Part shown: positions 32,967-44,489 of the stretch, one piece after another | Position numbering within the stretch: position 1 is the stretch's first letter | Layout: every line of letters starts with the position of its first letter | Source: Stomoxys calcitrans | Lineage: Eukaryota > Arthropoda > Insecta > Diptera > Muscidae | Assembly: GCF_963082655.1 (NCBI RefSeq) | Contig: NC_081555.1 | Coordinates: 175,807,896 to 175,871,895, forward strand | Direction of reading: 5' to 3' | Length of the DNA: 64,000 bases | The notes under the pieces: generated by a model | What the model was told of the DNA's origin: nothing | Databases searched by the model: none | The model's input: only the letters and a program-made list of their open reading frames with translations | Position numbers and translations under genes: made by a program

Positions 32967-33228
32967 TTGGGTTGCCCAAAAAGTAATTGCGGATTTTTTA
33001 AAAGAAAGTAAATGCATTTTTAATAAAACTTAGAATGAACTTTAATCAAATATACTTTTTTACACTTTTTTTCTAAAGAAAGCTAAAAGTAACAGCTGAT
33101 AACTGACAGAAGAAAGAATGCAATTACAGTCAAAGCACAAGTGTGCTTTTTTTTTTTGCACAAGCTGTGCAAAAATTTGTCAATGCCCACTATATGAAAA
33201 ATCCGCAATTACTTTTTGGGCAACCCAA
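32967..33228 (-). mobile_element. Short mariner derivative, 262 bp
   Basis: Perfect TTGGGTTGCCCAAAAAGTAA termini with TA on both sides. It has about 25 extra bases around a T-run (33128-33165) relative to the 237-bp copies. Confidence 0.92.
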
Positions 33229-33231
33229 TAT

Positions 33232-33890
33232 AAAAATATGACCTATGATCGGCCTCAGGTTAGACTTCAGACTGTCACTATTACCTCAACTCATCTTTAT
33301 CATGGTTATGGACCTATTAGACTATACTGGGTAAATCTCAGCCAAATCGAACAAGAATTGCTCCCTCTAAGGGCAAAAATTGAAAAATTGGAAATTTTGC
33401 TCATGAACATTCCACTAAGGAACAGAAGCAAACTTCTCACATATCAATGAGTGCAGTCCGATTCAAGTTTAAGCTCAATGATAAGGGCCTCCTCTTTACA
33501 GTCGAGTCCGAACGGCGTGCCGCTGTGCGACACCTCTTTGGAGAGAAGTTTTATATGGCATAGTACCTCACAAATGTTGACAGCATTAGGTGGGAAAAAA
33601 CACCGCTGAAAATTTTTTCTGATGGTCTCACCAGGATTTGAACCCATACGTTCAGCGTCATAGGCGGACATGCTAAGCTCTGCGCTAAGGGCTCAGAAAG
33701 TTAAATCGGGATATAGGTTTATTTGGGAGCTATATCAAGGTCGAGAGATGGACGGACGGATAAACATCGACTATAAAGGTTATAGCGATCAAGAATATAA
33801 TACTTCACATTATACACTTCATGGCATCTTAGACCAATATTTCCAGGTTTATGGTGGAAAGAAATACATAATTTTTCTAAGTGTAGTCTC
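33232..33890 (-). repeat. DINE-1-like element interrupted by a SINE
   Basis: The left part carries CAAATCGAACAAGAATTGCTCC. The right part resumes as GGGCTCAGAAAGTTAAATCGG and TTGGGAGCTATATCAAGG, then GATGGACGGACGG. The break coincides with the SINE target duplication. Confidence 0.8.
33375..33684 (-). repeat. tRNA-derived SINE with 8-bp target-site duplication
   Basis: CTAAGGGC occurs at 33367-33374 and 33685-33692, immediately outside the SINE. The tail carries a short A-rich repeat (CAAAATTTCCAATTTTTC reading minus). The tRNA-like head ends at GCGC/TAGCGCAGAG, losing the first ~13 bp. Confidence 0.92.
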
Positions 33891-33892
33891 TC

Positions 33893-34625
33893 TTCAGCAA
33901 AGACTGTCTTACAGATAGAAGAAATGATTTCTTGTTTTATTTGCCTTATAATATAAACCAATGTAATGGGAATTAATTCTTCTTCTAATCGTTGACTTCA
34001 TAGCAAGCTTCAGCAACGACTCAGGAAAAGGAAAAGGGAAATGGTCATTACTAGTTAGAATTCACACCACACTGGAATGCCAACGAACTAGAAGCCAGTT
34101 TAGAAAATTTTCTTGTGGTCTTTCTTCTATTTGTATTTATTTATAATTTTTTCATTAATGATAACGCCATCAAGGTTTAGACAAAAAACGGAAGCTTATG
34201 AAACTAAATAAATCGTTTTCTTACCAGCACAAAACGTTCCTAGTGTCTTGGTTAAGTTCCTTCTTTTTGTCTTTGCTTCTATTGACGCCGTTCATTTCAT
34301 AGAATTAGGTTAAAAGTTGAACGAAATTCTTGGGAATTTATTGTTATGAAAGTCATGCAACTACAAATTAAACAAAGGAAAACAGCGGTCTTGTACTCTG
34401 GATGTGAATTTCCGGTGGAAATTGTGATTTGTTTTGAGATTTGTGGTGAGATTGCGTTTTGGTCTAATGTGTCAAGTTCAAGAGGGTGTTTACGTTTCTT
34501 TTGTCTGTGTTGATAGACGATAAAGAGCTGGAATACCTTTAATGTTAAATAGAAAATTGGGTAATTGTAAAAGCTCAGAGGAAACGGAATTTATGCTTCA
34601 AATTGAAAATTTTTTGGTTTTTATT
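33893..34625. other. Unassigned AT-rich DNA
   Basis: No gene or repeat family recognised. Confidence 0.45.
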
Positions 34626-34810
34626 ATATCTTACACAACTATTGTGGTGCGTTATAGATAGATATGATAGACCCATTGTTAAGTACACCGATCGACTCAA
34701 AATATTCTTTTTCTGATTCGATCCAATTATGTTCATCTATCGGTCTGTTCGTCCATATTGAATTGTAATCAAAGTACAGATTGCAATTTTTATCCGATCA
34801 TCTGCAAATA
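34626..34810 (+). repeat. DINE-1-like head of the AGTCGATCGGTATA subfamily
   Basis: ATTGTGGTGCGTTATAG, TAGACCCATTGTTAAGTACACC, GATCGACTCAAAATATTC and CGGTCTGTTCGTCCATA are the reverse of the head seen at the right of 15370-16152. The rest is missing. Confidence 0.7.
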
Positions 34811-34867
34811 CAAATACTTTGAAAATAAAATAGTTCTCAATTAAAAAATTAATTCATTCAATCATTT

Positions 34868-36880
34868 TTATACCCACCACCGAAGGATGGGGGTATATTC
34901 ATTTTGTCATTCCGTTTGCAACACACCGAAATATTCATTTTCGACACTATAAAGTATATATATTCTTGATCAGCGTAAAAATCTAAGACGATCTAGCCAT
35001 GTCCGTCTGGCTGTTGAAATCACGCTACAGTCTTTAAAAATAGAGATATTGAGCTGAAACTTTGCACAGATTCTTTTTCTTGTCTATAGGCAGGTTAAGT
35101 TCGAAGATGGGCTATATCGGACTACATCTTAATATGGCCCCCATATAGACCGATCCGCCGATTTAGGGTCTTAGGCCCATAAAAGCCACATTTATTATCT
35201 GATTTTGCAGAGTTGTGTTAGATCCTTCGACATCCTTTGTTAGTTTAGCCTAGATCGGTTCAGATTTGGATATAGCTGTCATATAGACCGATCCGCAGAT
35301 TTAGAGTCTTAGGCCCATAAAAGCCACATTTATTATCCGATTTTGCTGAAATTTGGGACAGTGAGAGAGTTAAGCCCTTCGACATCCTTCGTTAATTTGG
35401 CCAGGATCGGTCCAGATTTGGATATAGCTGCCATATAGACCGATCCCTCGTTTTAAGGTTTTGGGTCCATAAAAGGAGCATTTATTGTCCGATGACGCCG
35501 AAATTTGTGACAGTGAGTTAAGTTAAGCCCCTTGACATTCTTCTTCAATTTGGCCCAGATCGGTTCAGATTTGGATATAGCTGTTATATAGACCGATCCG
35601 CCGATTTAGGGTCGTAGGACCATAAAAGCCACATTTATTATATGATTTTGCTGAAATTTGGGACAGTGAGTTGTGTTAGGCCCTTCGACATCCTTCTTCA
35701 ATTTGGCCCAGGCCGGTCCAGATTTGGATATAGCGGCCACATAGACCAGTCTCTCTATTTAAGACTTTGGGCCCATAAAAGGCGCATTTATTGTCCAATG
35801 TTGCCGAAATCTGGGACAGTGAGTTCTGTTAGGCTCTTCGTAATTTTTTTGAAACTTGGCCCAAATCGGTCCAGATTTGAATCTAGCTGCCATATAGACC
35901 GATATCTCGATTTAAAGTCTTGAATATATTTCGGATCGTCGAAAATTTCTAAGGCGATTTAAAGATGTCCGTGTGTCCGTCAGTTGTAATCACGCTTTAG
36001 TCTTTACAAATTGAGATATTGAGTTGAAATTTTCCACATTTTCGTATTTCTTCTATACGCAGGTTAAGCTCTCGACCAAATTGAACTATATTTGGATATA
36101 GCTGTTATATAGACCAATCTGCCGATTAAGGGCCTTAAGCCGGTAAAGCCCACATTTTTTGTTCGATTTCGCTGAAACTTGAAACGGGAAGCTGTACTAG
36201 AGGCCCCTATATTCGAACCGAATATGGTCCATATTTCCGAACCATATTTACATATAACTGCCATATAGTCCGATCTGCCGATTAAGGGTCTTAAGCCCAT
36301 AAAAGCCGCAATTAATAGCCCATTTCGCTGAAATTTGAAATAGTGAGTTGATTAAGCCCTTTCAAAATTCGACACAAATATGTTTCAAATCGGCCATTAT
36401 TCAGATGTAGTCGCCATATGGCCATGGCTGTAATTTTGCACGTGGTGTTTTGCTATCACTTCTAACAATTGCACTAAATATGGTTCAAATCGGTTCATAA
36501 CCTGATATAGCTGCCATATAAACCGATCTGGGATCTTGACTTCTTGAGCCTCTAGAGGGCGCAATTCTCATCAGATTTGGCAGAAACTTTGTACAACGAC
36601 TTCTCCCATGACCTTTAACATACGTGTCCAATATGGTCTGAATCGATCTATAGCTTGATACAGCTCCCATATAAACCGATCTCCCGATTTTACTTCTTGA
36701 GCCCCTACAAGGGGCAATAATTATCTGAATGGACTGAAATTCATTTATGGTCCGAATCAGACCAAAACTTGTTATAGCTCCTAAAAAGCGATACCGCGCA
36801 AAGAACTTGACAAATGCTATCGATGGTGGAGGGTATATAAGATTCGGCTCGGCCGAACTTAGCACGCTCTTACTTGTTAC
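34868..36880 (+). repeat. DINE-1-like composite with 153-bp tandem units
   Basis: The head is TTATACCCACCACCGAAGG ATGGGGGTATA. At least four regular units carry GATATAGCTGCCATATAGAC at 35269, 35421, 35574 and 35727 (152-153 bp apart). A second head-like block begins near 35925 (ATATATTTCGGATCGTCG ... GTCCGTGTGTCCGTC). A third unit type (TTGACTTCTTGAGCCTCTAG) runs to the tail GGCTCGGCCGAACTTAGCAC...TTACTTGTT. Three subfamilies are joined head to tail. Confidence 0.88.
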
Positions 36881-37255
36881 AATTTCAACACATTTGCTCG
36901 AAATGTGGTACGGATTGTTTAATTACCCGTCTGAAAACATCCGGCAACGTCCATCAAGATTGGTTCAGAATAAGATATAGCTCCCACTTTGTATGGTAGA
37001 TGTAGGGTATAATAAAGTCGGCACCGCACGACTTTTGTCTTTCCTTACTGGTTTTATTATTTTAAACTCATATAAATCTAGACCCAATCTGACCCATTTG
37101 CAACTGTCCTCGACCTATATTATCCGATTTGGCTGAAATGAAACCCATGTGCCAAGTATAGTCCAATAGGTCAATTATCTGACATAGCTTCCACCATGAA
37201 CGTAGCAAGGGGGATGATAAAAGGGTCCAGCCCAACTTAACAGGCTTTTACTTGT
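36881..37255 (+). repeat. Two further DINE-like tail fragments
   Basis: TGTATGGTAGATGTAGGGTATAATAAAGTCGGC...TTTCCTTACTGGTTT (to about 37055) and a second piece ending CCAACTTAACAGGCTTTTACTTGTT. Confidence 0.65.
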
Positions 37256-38859
37256 TTTTTATTTGTTTATTTCTCCAGGCACGTTCATGTAGTGCTTTTT
37301 TTAGAAAACCTTCCCAAAACCTCAGGGTCATGTGCACAGATTATCTCTCCAATCTCTATTCATAAATGTTTTCAATTATTTTCCAAATTCTTCAAGGTAT
37401 TTGTTTGCCTTAACCAATTATTAAATGATATGATTGTCAGCTAGCAACTAATTGCATATCTTATTATTTATCGGCCGCACATCTATGACTTACCATGTTA
37501 CTTCAATTAAGAAATAAAAAGCAAAACACCCCAAAATTGCACACTATTTTAATTGCATACTCAGAAACAAGTTAGGAAATAAAGCCTTTAGGCAATCATC
37601 AAACTATCGAAAGCATCAAAACTTAGATATGTAAAACAACAATTTGACATTTTTATTTAAGCGCATGGCGAAGTAAGAAACCGCCTTAAGCCGCAAATGC
37701 GTCGCAGTAACCTTGTGGGTATTAAGCAAAACAAAAAACAGACCTAGAAATATAATTTATAGATAACAAATTGAAAATAAACAAACAAAATACACAAGGA
37801 ACTCTACAAGTGCACGACATACGAGTACTGGTGCTCGTGCACATATCCGTACATGCGGTGCGTGCGTAAGGGATTTTTTTTGATAACATTTTTGTGTACT
37901 TTAGGTGTACTGACGACTTCTTACTGACATAAAACTTCTTAGCAAACAATTAAGCATTTGTTTATTGAAAGCTGTATGGAACGACAGACAAACATACGGA
38001 CAGAGGGACAGACAGAAAGGCAGACAGTTAATTTGGATTTTTTGATAAAATTGTGTGTCTGTCTGCTGGTACGTTCATCTGCCTTTGCCTTATATCTTCT
38101 ATCTAGCCCCAACAATGTCAACCTCACAAACACAAAAACACACAAATTAGACTTCAAATTCCACACACAAATTCCTCTTCACTCACTTGGACAAGAAGAC
38201 AAAGTTGAAATGTCAATAAAACATCCAAATGCCATGTCAACATCAACGTCAAAATTTCAGAAACCATAAAAGTGCGCCAAGCCACTAAAAAACGAGAAAA
38301 AATAAGCGACAAGTGTGCGTTTATTCGCCTTTTTGCCGCTTATGTAATTTCCTTTAAGCTAGTCTTTGGCGTTGCTTTACTAGTTTTTTTTAATTTTCTT
38401 AGCTTTGGCAGTCGAGCAACTCTTAATACGATTATCATATTAAGCCTATGTCAAATGTAGCCTTAAAATCAACTTCCCCCACTCAGTGCTGGTAATACTA
38501 ACCACAATTATCATCATTATTCGGTTTTAAATGTAAGAAAAGCCTAGGCATTTATTGCGAATAATTAAAATTAAAGCCGGCAAATTTTGCCCATTCCGTT
38601 GTGGTTCGTTCTTTGATTTTGGCAACAATCAGATATGACATTTTTTTGTGAGCGTTCAGTAATTATGAACACTAATAAAAGTTAGGAAGGAAAAAATTCA
38701 AGATTGTTTATTAGAGATTTAAATTAGCCCTAAATCAAAAAATTGTTTTATGATGGAATAATACAATTAGTTTCATCGAAATACCAGTGTGAGGGTAATG
38801 GGTTTGAGGCTTGCTCTTTCGCGACGCAAAATGGGTCATTAAGATGTGACCAAAATTGT
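37256..38859. other. AT-rich DNA without recognised genes
   Basis: A GACAGACAAACATACGGACAG microsatellite at 37983-38025 and A/T runs. The open frames on both strands at 37.9-38.3 kb mirror each other over the simple repeat. It may be unique intron or intergenic DNA. Confidence 0.45.
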
Positions 38860-39842
38860 GGTTTTTAGTGCCATAAAAGTCCATATCGGATGAAATATAC
38901 ACATTGGAGCTATATCTAAATTAGGACTGATTTTAATGAAATTTTGCGAACGTGTTGGAACTTCAATTTAAACGTCTCATGTAAAATCGGGCGAAAATTG
39001 TGGATTCTACAGCCTTAAAAGGCCATATCGGATGAACGATATATATGGTAGCTATATCTAAATCTAAGCCGATTTTTATGAAATTTTTCAAACATATGAA
39101 GACGCCAAACAAAGCACCTCATGCTAAATTTTGTTAAGATCAGACCAAAATTGTGGCTTCTACAGCCTTAAAAAGCCAAATTGGATGAAAGATATATATG
39201 GGAGCTATATCTAAATCTGAACCGATTTTTATGAAATTTTCCAGATCTATTAAGATCAGCAGCAAAACAGTCCGTGACAAATTTTGTGCAGATCGGTTGG
39301 AAATTGTAGCTACTAAGGTCATTTAAGTGCAAATCGGGCGATACATATATATGGGAGCTATATCGAAATCTGGACCGATTTTTATGAAATTTTGCACACA
39401 TATGGAGAAACAACCCATGCCAAATTTTGGAAAGATCGGACTAAAACTGTGACTTCTACAGCTTTAATAGTTCAAATCGGATGAAAGATATATATGGTAG
39501 CTATATCTAAATCCGAACCAATTTTTATGAAATTTTGCACACATATGTAGACCTCAAATAAAATACCCAACGCCAAATTTTGTTAAGATCGGACAGAAAT
39601 TGTGGCTTCTACAACCTTAAAAAGCCATATCGAATAAAATATATATATGTGAGCTATATCTAAATCTGAACCGATTTTTTTCAAAATCAATAGTGTTTGT
39701 CCTTGGGCCAGAAATTGGACAACAAATGCGACCTGCACTTTGATTACAATAATACATGGACTCACAGACGTACACACGGACATGGCTAAATCGAATCAGA
39801 AAGTGATTCTGAGTCGATCGGTATACTTATCAATGGGTCTAA
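38860..39842 (-). repeat. DINE-1-like element with ~148-bp units
   Basis: Units carry ATCGGATGAAAGATATATATGG and GAGCTATATCTAAATCTGAACCG, spaced 142-153 bp (38888, 39030, 39183, about 39330, 39479). The right end has the head AATCAGAAAGTGATTCTGAG TCGATCGGTATA. Confidence 0.85.
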
Positions 39843-40492
39843 CAGTGGGTGAAACAGTGGGTTATTTTAAGCCTCCCGACATCTGACCTCAGTGTGGTTC
39901 AGATCGGACTGTATTTAGATATAGCTACCATATAGACCGATCTGTTAACCAATCCATAAAGAGTCTTAAGCCCATAAAAGCTTTATTTTTTAACCGATTT
40001 CACTGAAATTTGAAACAGTGAGTAGTTTCAGACCTCTCAACTTCGAACCCAAATATGGTTCAGATCGAACTATATTTTGCTACAGCTGCCATATAGACCG
40101 ATCACCCGATAAAGGGTCTGAAGCCCTTAAAAGCATTATTTTTTATCCAATTTCACTGAAATCTGAAACAGTGAGTAGTTTAAGGCCATCCGACCGAAAT
40201 ATGGTAAAAAAAGGACTGTATTTAGATATAGCTGTCATATAGACCGATATGCCGGTTATGGGTCTGAAGCTCATAAAAGCTTTATTTATAATTCGATTTT
40301 GTTGAAATTTGAAATGCAAAATTTAACAGTGACTTATATTTATAAGACCATTCAATGTCAGTGCCGAATTTGGGTGCATAAGTTATCCAATTTTCATCGG
40401 ATTGTAACGAATGGGGGTTTACATATATACACGAGGTGGTGGGTATCCTAAGTTCGACCCGGCCGAACTTAATGCCTTTTTACTTGTTTTGT
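39843..40492 (+). repeat. DINE-1-like element, 5'-truncated
   Basis: Units with GATATAGCTACCATATAGACC and AAGCCCATAAAAGC. The tail is GGTGGTGGGTATCCTAAG, CCCGGCCGAACTTAATGCC and TTTTTACTTGTTTT. Confidence 0.82.
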
Positions 40493-40547
40493 GTGATGTT
40501 CAATAAAAAAAAAGTTTGCCAAAAAATCGTTACAGAGAGCTTAGTTT

Positions 40548-41420
40548 AAACAAGTCAGAGCGTGCTATGTTCGGCCGGGCCGAATCTTATATACCCTCCA
40601 TCATGGATCGTATTTGTCGAGTTCTATGCGCTATGTTGGGGCTCAGACAGCAAAATCGGGAGATCGCTTTATATGGGAGCTGTATCAAGCTCTTGATCGA
40701 TTTAGACCATATTAGACACGTATGTTGAAGGTCATGAGAGAAGCCGTTGTAAACAATTTCTTCCAAATCGAATGAGAATTTCTCCCTCTAAAGGCTCAAG
40801 AAGTCAAGATCCTAGATCGGTTTATACGGCAGCTATATCGGGTTATATACCGATTTGCTCCTTACATAGCGCAGTTGTTGGAAGTCATAACAAAACTCCT
40901 CATGCTAAATTTCAGTCAAATCGGATGAGAATTGCTCCCTCTAAAGGCTCAAGAAGTCAAGACCCAAGATCGGTTTATATGGCAGATATATCAGGTTATG
41001 GACCGATTTGAACCATACTTGGCGCAGTTGTTGGATATCACAACAAAACACGTCGTGCAAAATTTCATTCTAATAGGATAAGAATTGCGCCCTCTAGAGG
41101 CTTAAGAAGTCAAGACCCAAGATCGGTTTATATGGCAGCTATATCAAAACATGGACCGATTTGGCCCATTTACAATCCCAGCTGACCTACACTAATAAGA
41201 AGTATTTGTGCAAAATTTTAAGCGGCTAGCTTTACTCCTTCGGAAGTTAGCGTGCTTTCAACGGACAGACGGACGGACGGACATGGCTAGATCGAAATAA
41301 AATGTCACGACAATCAAGAATATATATATACATTATAGGGTCTCAGACGAATATTTCGAGTACTTACAAACAGAATGACGAAAGTAGTATACCCCACTCC
41401 TATGGTAGAGGGTATTAAAA
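40548..41420 (-). repeat. Complete DINE-1-like element, minus
   Basis: The tail is at the left (AAACAAGTCAGAGCGTGC, GGCCGGGCCGAATCTTATAT, ACCCTCCATCATGGATCG). Internal units of ~150 bp contain CTCAAGAAGTCAAGACCCAAG. The GACGGACGGACGG microsatellite is at 41272-41283. The right-end head is TATACCCCACTCCTATGG ... AGAGGGTATT. Sub-terminal inverted repeats are clear. Confidence 0.9.
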
Positions 41421-41444
41421 CAATTCATTACAGAGAAGTTCGTT

Positions 41445-41769
41445 GTGCAAATTTTGCCCATGAACAATCCGTTAACAGGGGCAAACTTCTTACATGTCAA
41501 TGAGTGCTGTCCGATTCAAGTTTAAGCTCATTAATAGATTGCCTTGTTTTTATAGCCGAGTTCGAAAGGCTTGCCGCAGTGCGACACCTCCTTGTGGAGA
41601 AGTTTATATATGGCTGTCATACCAAATGGTACAGTACTCACAAATGTCGCTAGCATGAGGAGGGGATAACCACCGCTGAAAATATTTCTGATGTTCTCAC
41701 CAGGATTCGAACTCAGTTGATCAGCGTCATAGGCGGACATGCTAACCTCTGCGCTACGTTGGTCACCGT
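41445..41769 (-). repeat. tRNA-derived SINE with 10-bp target-site duplication
   Basis: GAAGTTCGTT flanks it at 41435-41444 and 41770-41779. The head (CGGTGACCAACGTAGCGCAG) is complete with AGGTTAGCATGTCCGCC. The B box reads GTTCGAATCC. The body has ~20 extra bases (GGCTGTCATACCAAATGG region). Confidence 0.94.
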
Positions 41770-41957
41770 GAAGTTCGTTATAGAGGATTAAAATGGATGG
41801 ATATAGCTGAAAAATAAGTTGTGTTTTCCATTTCCTTAGGGAATTTATAGAGAAGTTCGACTGTATATGGAACAAAGGCATAAAAATGTTCCCTTCAAAC
41901 TGTTACGATAAAAATTAAAGAACAATTTTAATTTTTTAACTTTTACAGGTGCTTATA

Positions 41958-42980
41958 TTGGGTTGCTCAAAAAGTATTTGCGGATTTTTCATATAGTCGG
42001 CGTTGACAAATTTTTTCAACAAATTCCGTTCTGGAGATTTTTCACTTAAAGATGAGCCACGTTCAGGTCGGCCAAATGAAGTTGATGATGACCAAATCAA
42101 AGCATTAATCGAATTGGATTGTCATGTAACTGAGCGTGAGATAGGAGAGAAGTTAAATATACCAAAATCAACCGTTCATTATCACATAAAAAGTCTTGGA
42201 CTGGTGAAAAAGCTTGATATTTGGGTACCACATGTATTGAAAGAAATTCATTTAACAAACCGAATCAACGCTTGTGATATGCACCTTAAACGCAATGTAT
42301 TCGAGCCGTTTTTAAAACGAATCATAACTGGAGATGAAAAATGGATTGTTTACAACAACGTTAGTCGAAAACGATCATGGTCCAAGCATGGTGAACCAGC
42401 TCAAACCACTTCAAAGGCTGATATCCACCAAAAGAAGGTTATGCTCTCTGTTTGGTGGGATTGGAAGGGTGTGGTATATTTTGAGCTGCTTCCAAGGAAC
42501 CAAACGATTAATTCGGATGTTTACTGTCAACAATTGGACAAATTGAATACAGCCATCAAGGAGAAGCGACCAGAATTTGTCAATCGTAAAGGTGTCATAT
42601 TCCACCAGGATAACGCTAGACCGCACACATCTTTGGTCACTCGCCAAAAACTGAGTGAGCTTGGCTGGGAACTTTTGATGCATCCACCATATAGCCCTGA
42701 CTTTGCACCATCCGACTACCATTTATTTCGAACTTTGTAGAAATCCTTAAATGGTAAAACTTTCGGCAATGATGAGGCTATAAAATCGCACTTGGTTCAG
42801 TTTTTTGCAGATAAAGGCCAGAAGTTCTATAAGCGTGGAATACTAAATTTGCCAGGAAGGTGGCAAAAGGTTATCGAACAAAATTGCAATTATATATTTG
42901 ATTAAAGTTCATTCTAAGTTTTATTAAAAATGCATTTACTTTCATTTAAATAATCCGCAATTACCTTTTGGGCAAGCCAA
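41958..42980 (+). mobile_element. mariner element, ~1.0 kb, 5' interior deleted
   Basis: TIRs TTGGGTTGCTCAAAAAGT and, inverted, TTGGCTTGCCCAAAAGG have TA at 41956-41957 and 42981-42982. The length of 1023 bp is shorter than the usual ~1.25-1.3 kb. The missing part is the 5' UTR/N-terminal coding, replaced by a direct join to FFNKFRSGDF. The two TIRs have diverged from the MITE consensus. Confidence 0.95.
42003..42905 (+). pseudogene. mariner transposase (DD34D), N-terminally truncated, one stop
   Basis: The frame covers about 300 residues to TAA at 42903-42905, broken only by TAG at 42738-42740. It starts within the linker FRSGDFSLKDEPRSGRP, so the first helix-turn-helix is missing and there is no upstream ATG (the frame opens at a TTG). 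Present are the second HTH (TEREIGEKLNIPKSTVHYHI), a WVPH-type motif (WVPHVLKEI) and the catalytic triad ITGDEKW, HQDNARPH and PYSPDFAPSDYHLF. The last two Asp are separated by 34 residues, the mariner DD34D signature. After the stop, KSLNGKTFGNDEAIKSHLV continues in frame. The known role is cut-and-paste transposition at TA sites. This copy is predicted inactive. Confidence 0.95.
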
Positions 42981-42982
42981 TA

Positions 42983-44489
42983 GTAAAAATTGTATATTTC
43001 TAATTGCTCCGTATATGTATGTATGTTATGTGTTAAACTCATTTAGCTGCAAACTTTACATTGTAACCTTTAGATGGGTCATTTATTGTAAAACAAAAAC
43101 ATAACACAGTTGCTAAGCATTTGAACAATGCTGTTAATTGTCTTTCTAACCGTTACTTTCCACTCCAATTATTTGATCATTAATGGGGGGTAGAGCATTG
43201 ATAAGACCCCTCGTGGGGTTATCTTTTGCTAATTTATCTCATCCTGTCATAACTTGTGGCCATTTTTTGCAGTCTCCTCTGTTGTGTTTTCATATTTTTG
43301 CCAATTTCCCTTCGAAGAGTTTCACCATGACCAGCGCAATACAAATTTCTTATGTTTTATGATTCGTAAAGGTATGCTACGTTTTTGGGGTCTATTTTTT
43401 CATCATGTGGACTCTGTTGTTTTCTTTCTTATCATTTTCATTTGTTACTACTTTGTTTGAAGAAAATAAAACCACTAAACTACACGAAACATAAATGCAC
43501 GTTTTTGTTTCTCTCTCTATTATAGCTTGTTGGCATTTAACGATCACTCTGTTTTTTTTTTTTTTTTGTTTATAATTTTTCACACGTAATTATTTTTGTA
43601 TCTTATGCCTGAGTTACTTTGTTCAACTGTAAAATGTTTTCTTCTCTAATCATTTGCAAATTTTGTTTTTTTGCTTGGATTTTGTGCCAACTTTTGGTTT
43701 TGTAAATTGGTTTAAAAAGCCGAAAAACGTGTCTATGCTCCAAAATTCATAACGAAATGCCAAGTAAATGAGATTAGAAAAAAGAAATCGTAAGCAATAC
43801 ATCCATTTGGCATTTCATTTTTCTTCAATGAAAATATTTAGCATAGTTACAAATGCTTACACCTGGATATGTTTTAAAATGAGTTTTTTGGTTGCCAAAA
43901 CATTCAATTGATTGATAAGAAATTTCACAGAAATTTATTGAATATTCTACGTACTTATGAATGACAACTTGTATAAGAAATCAAAAACGTTGTATCAATA
44001 TTCAAATATTGGTCTACGTGCAAAATTACGGTTCTTCTAGCAATAATGAGACATGAGTTTGTCTGCAAATCGGAAGTAAGTGAGAGGTTTAAACATCTGG
44101 TCTCCACATTTACTCAGCGAGTAAAACTGAAATCCGCCTTGAGCCAAAATTTTTCGACAGCCCCAACCACCGGGTAAGCAAAAATTCTTCTATGAACAAA
44201 ACAAAATGCAATATTAAATTTGAATCCCAGCAAACCCAATGTTGAATATCAGATACTTCTGAACATATTCTGAACTTTTCCTACTAAATCTTACTGACTA
44301 TATTCTGTTTCTGTTTGGATTTCATAGAGAATTATTATTCCGGCAGGTTTTGATTTATCCGTTTGTCTGCCCATGAATTCTTGTAATCAAATTTTGCACA
44401 TGTAACTTTTTTGGCCCAACCACGAATGATTTTTAATGTAAAAGACATCGGTACAGATTTAGCTATAAAGTCGTAACCGCATAACTGAA
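42983..44489. other. AT-rich DNA without recognised genes
   Basis: T-runs (43551-43567) and no domain-bearing frames. Possibly unique intronic or intergenic DNA. Confidence 0.45.

Noticed and set aside
37958..38269. 103-residue plus frame with Glu/Thr/Arg-rich start
   Set aside because: It begins in a GACAGACAAACATACGGACAG microsatellite, is mirrored by a minus frame, and has no domain or splice evidence.
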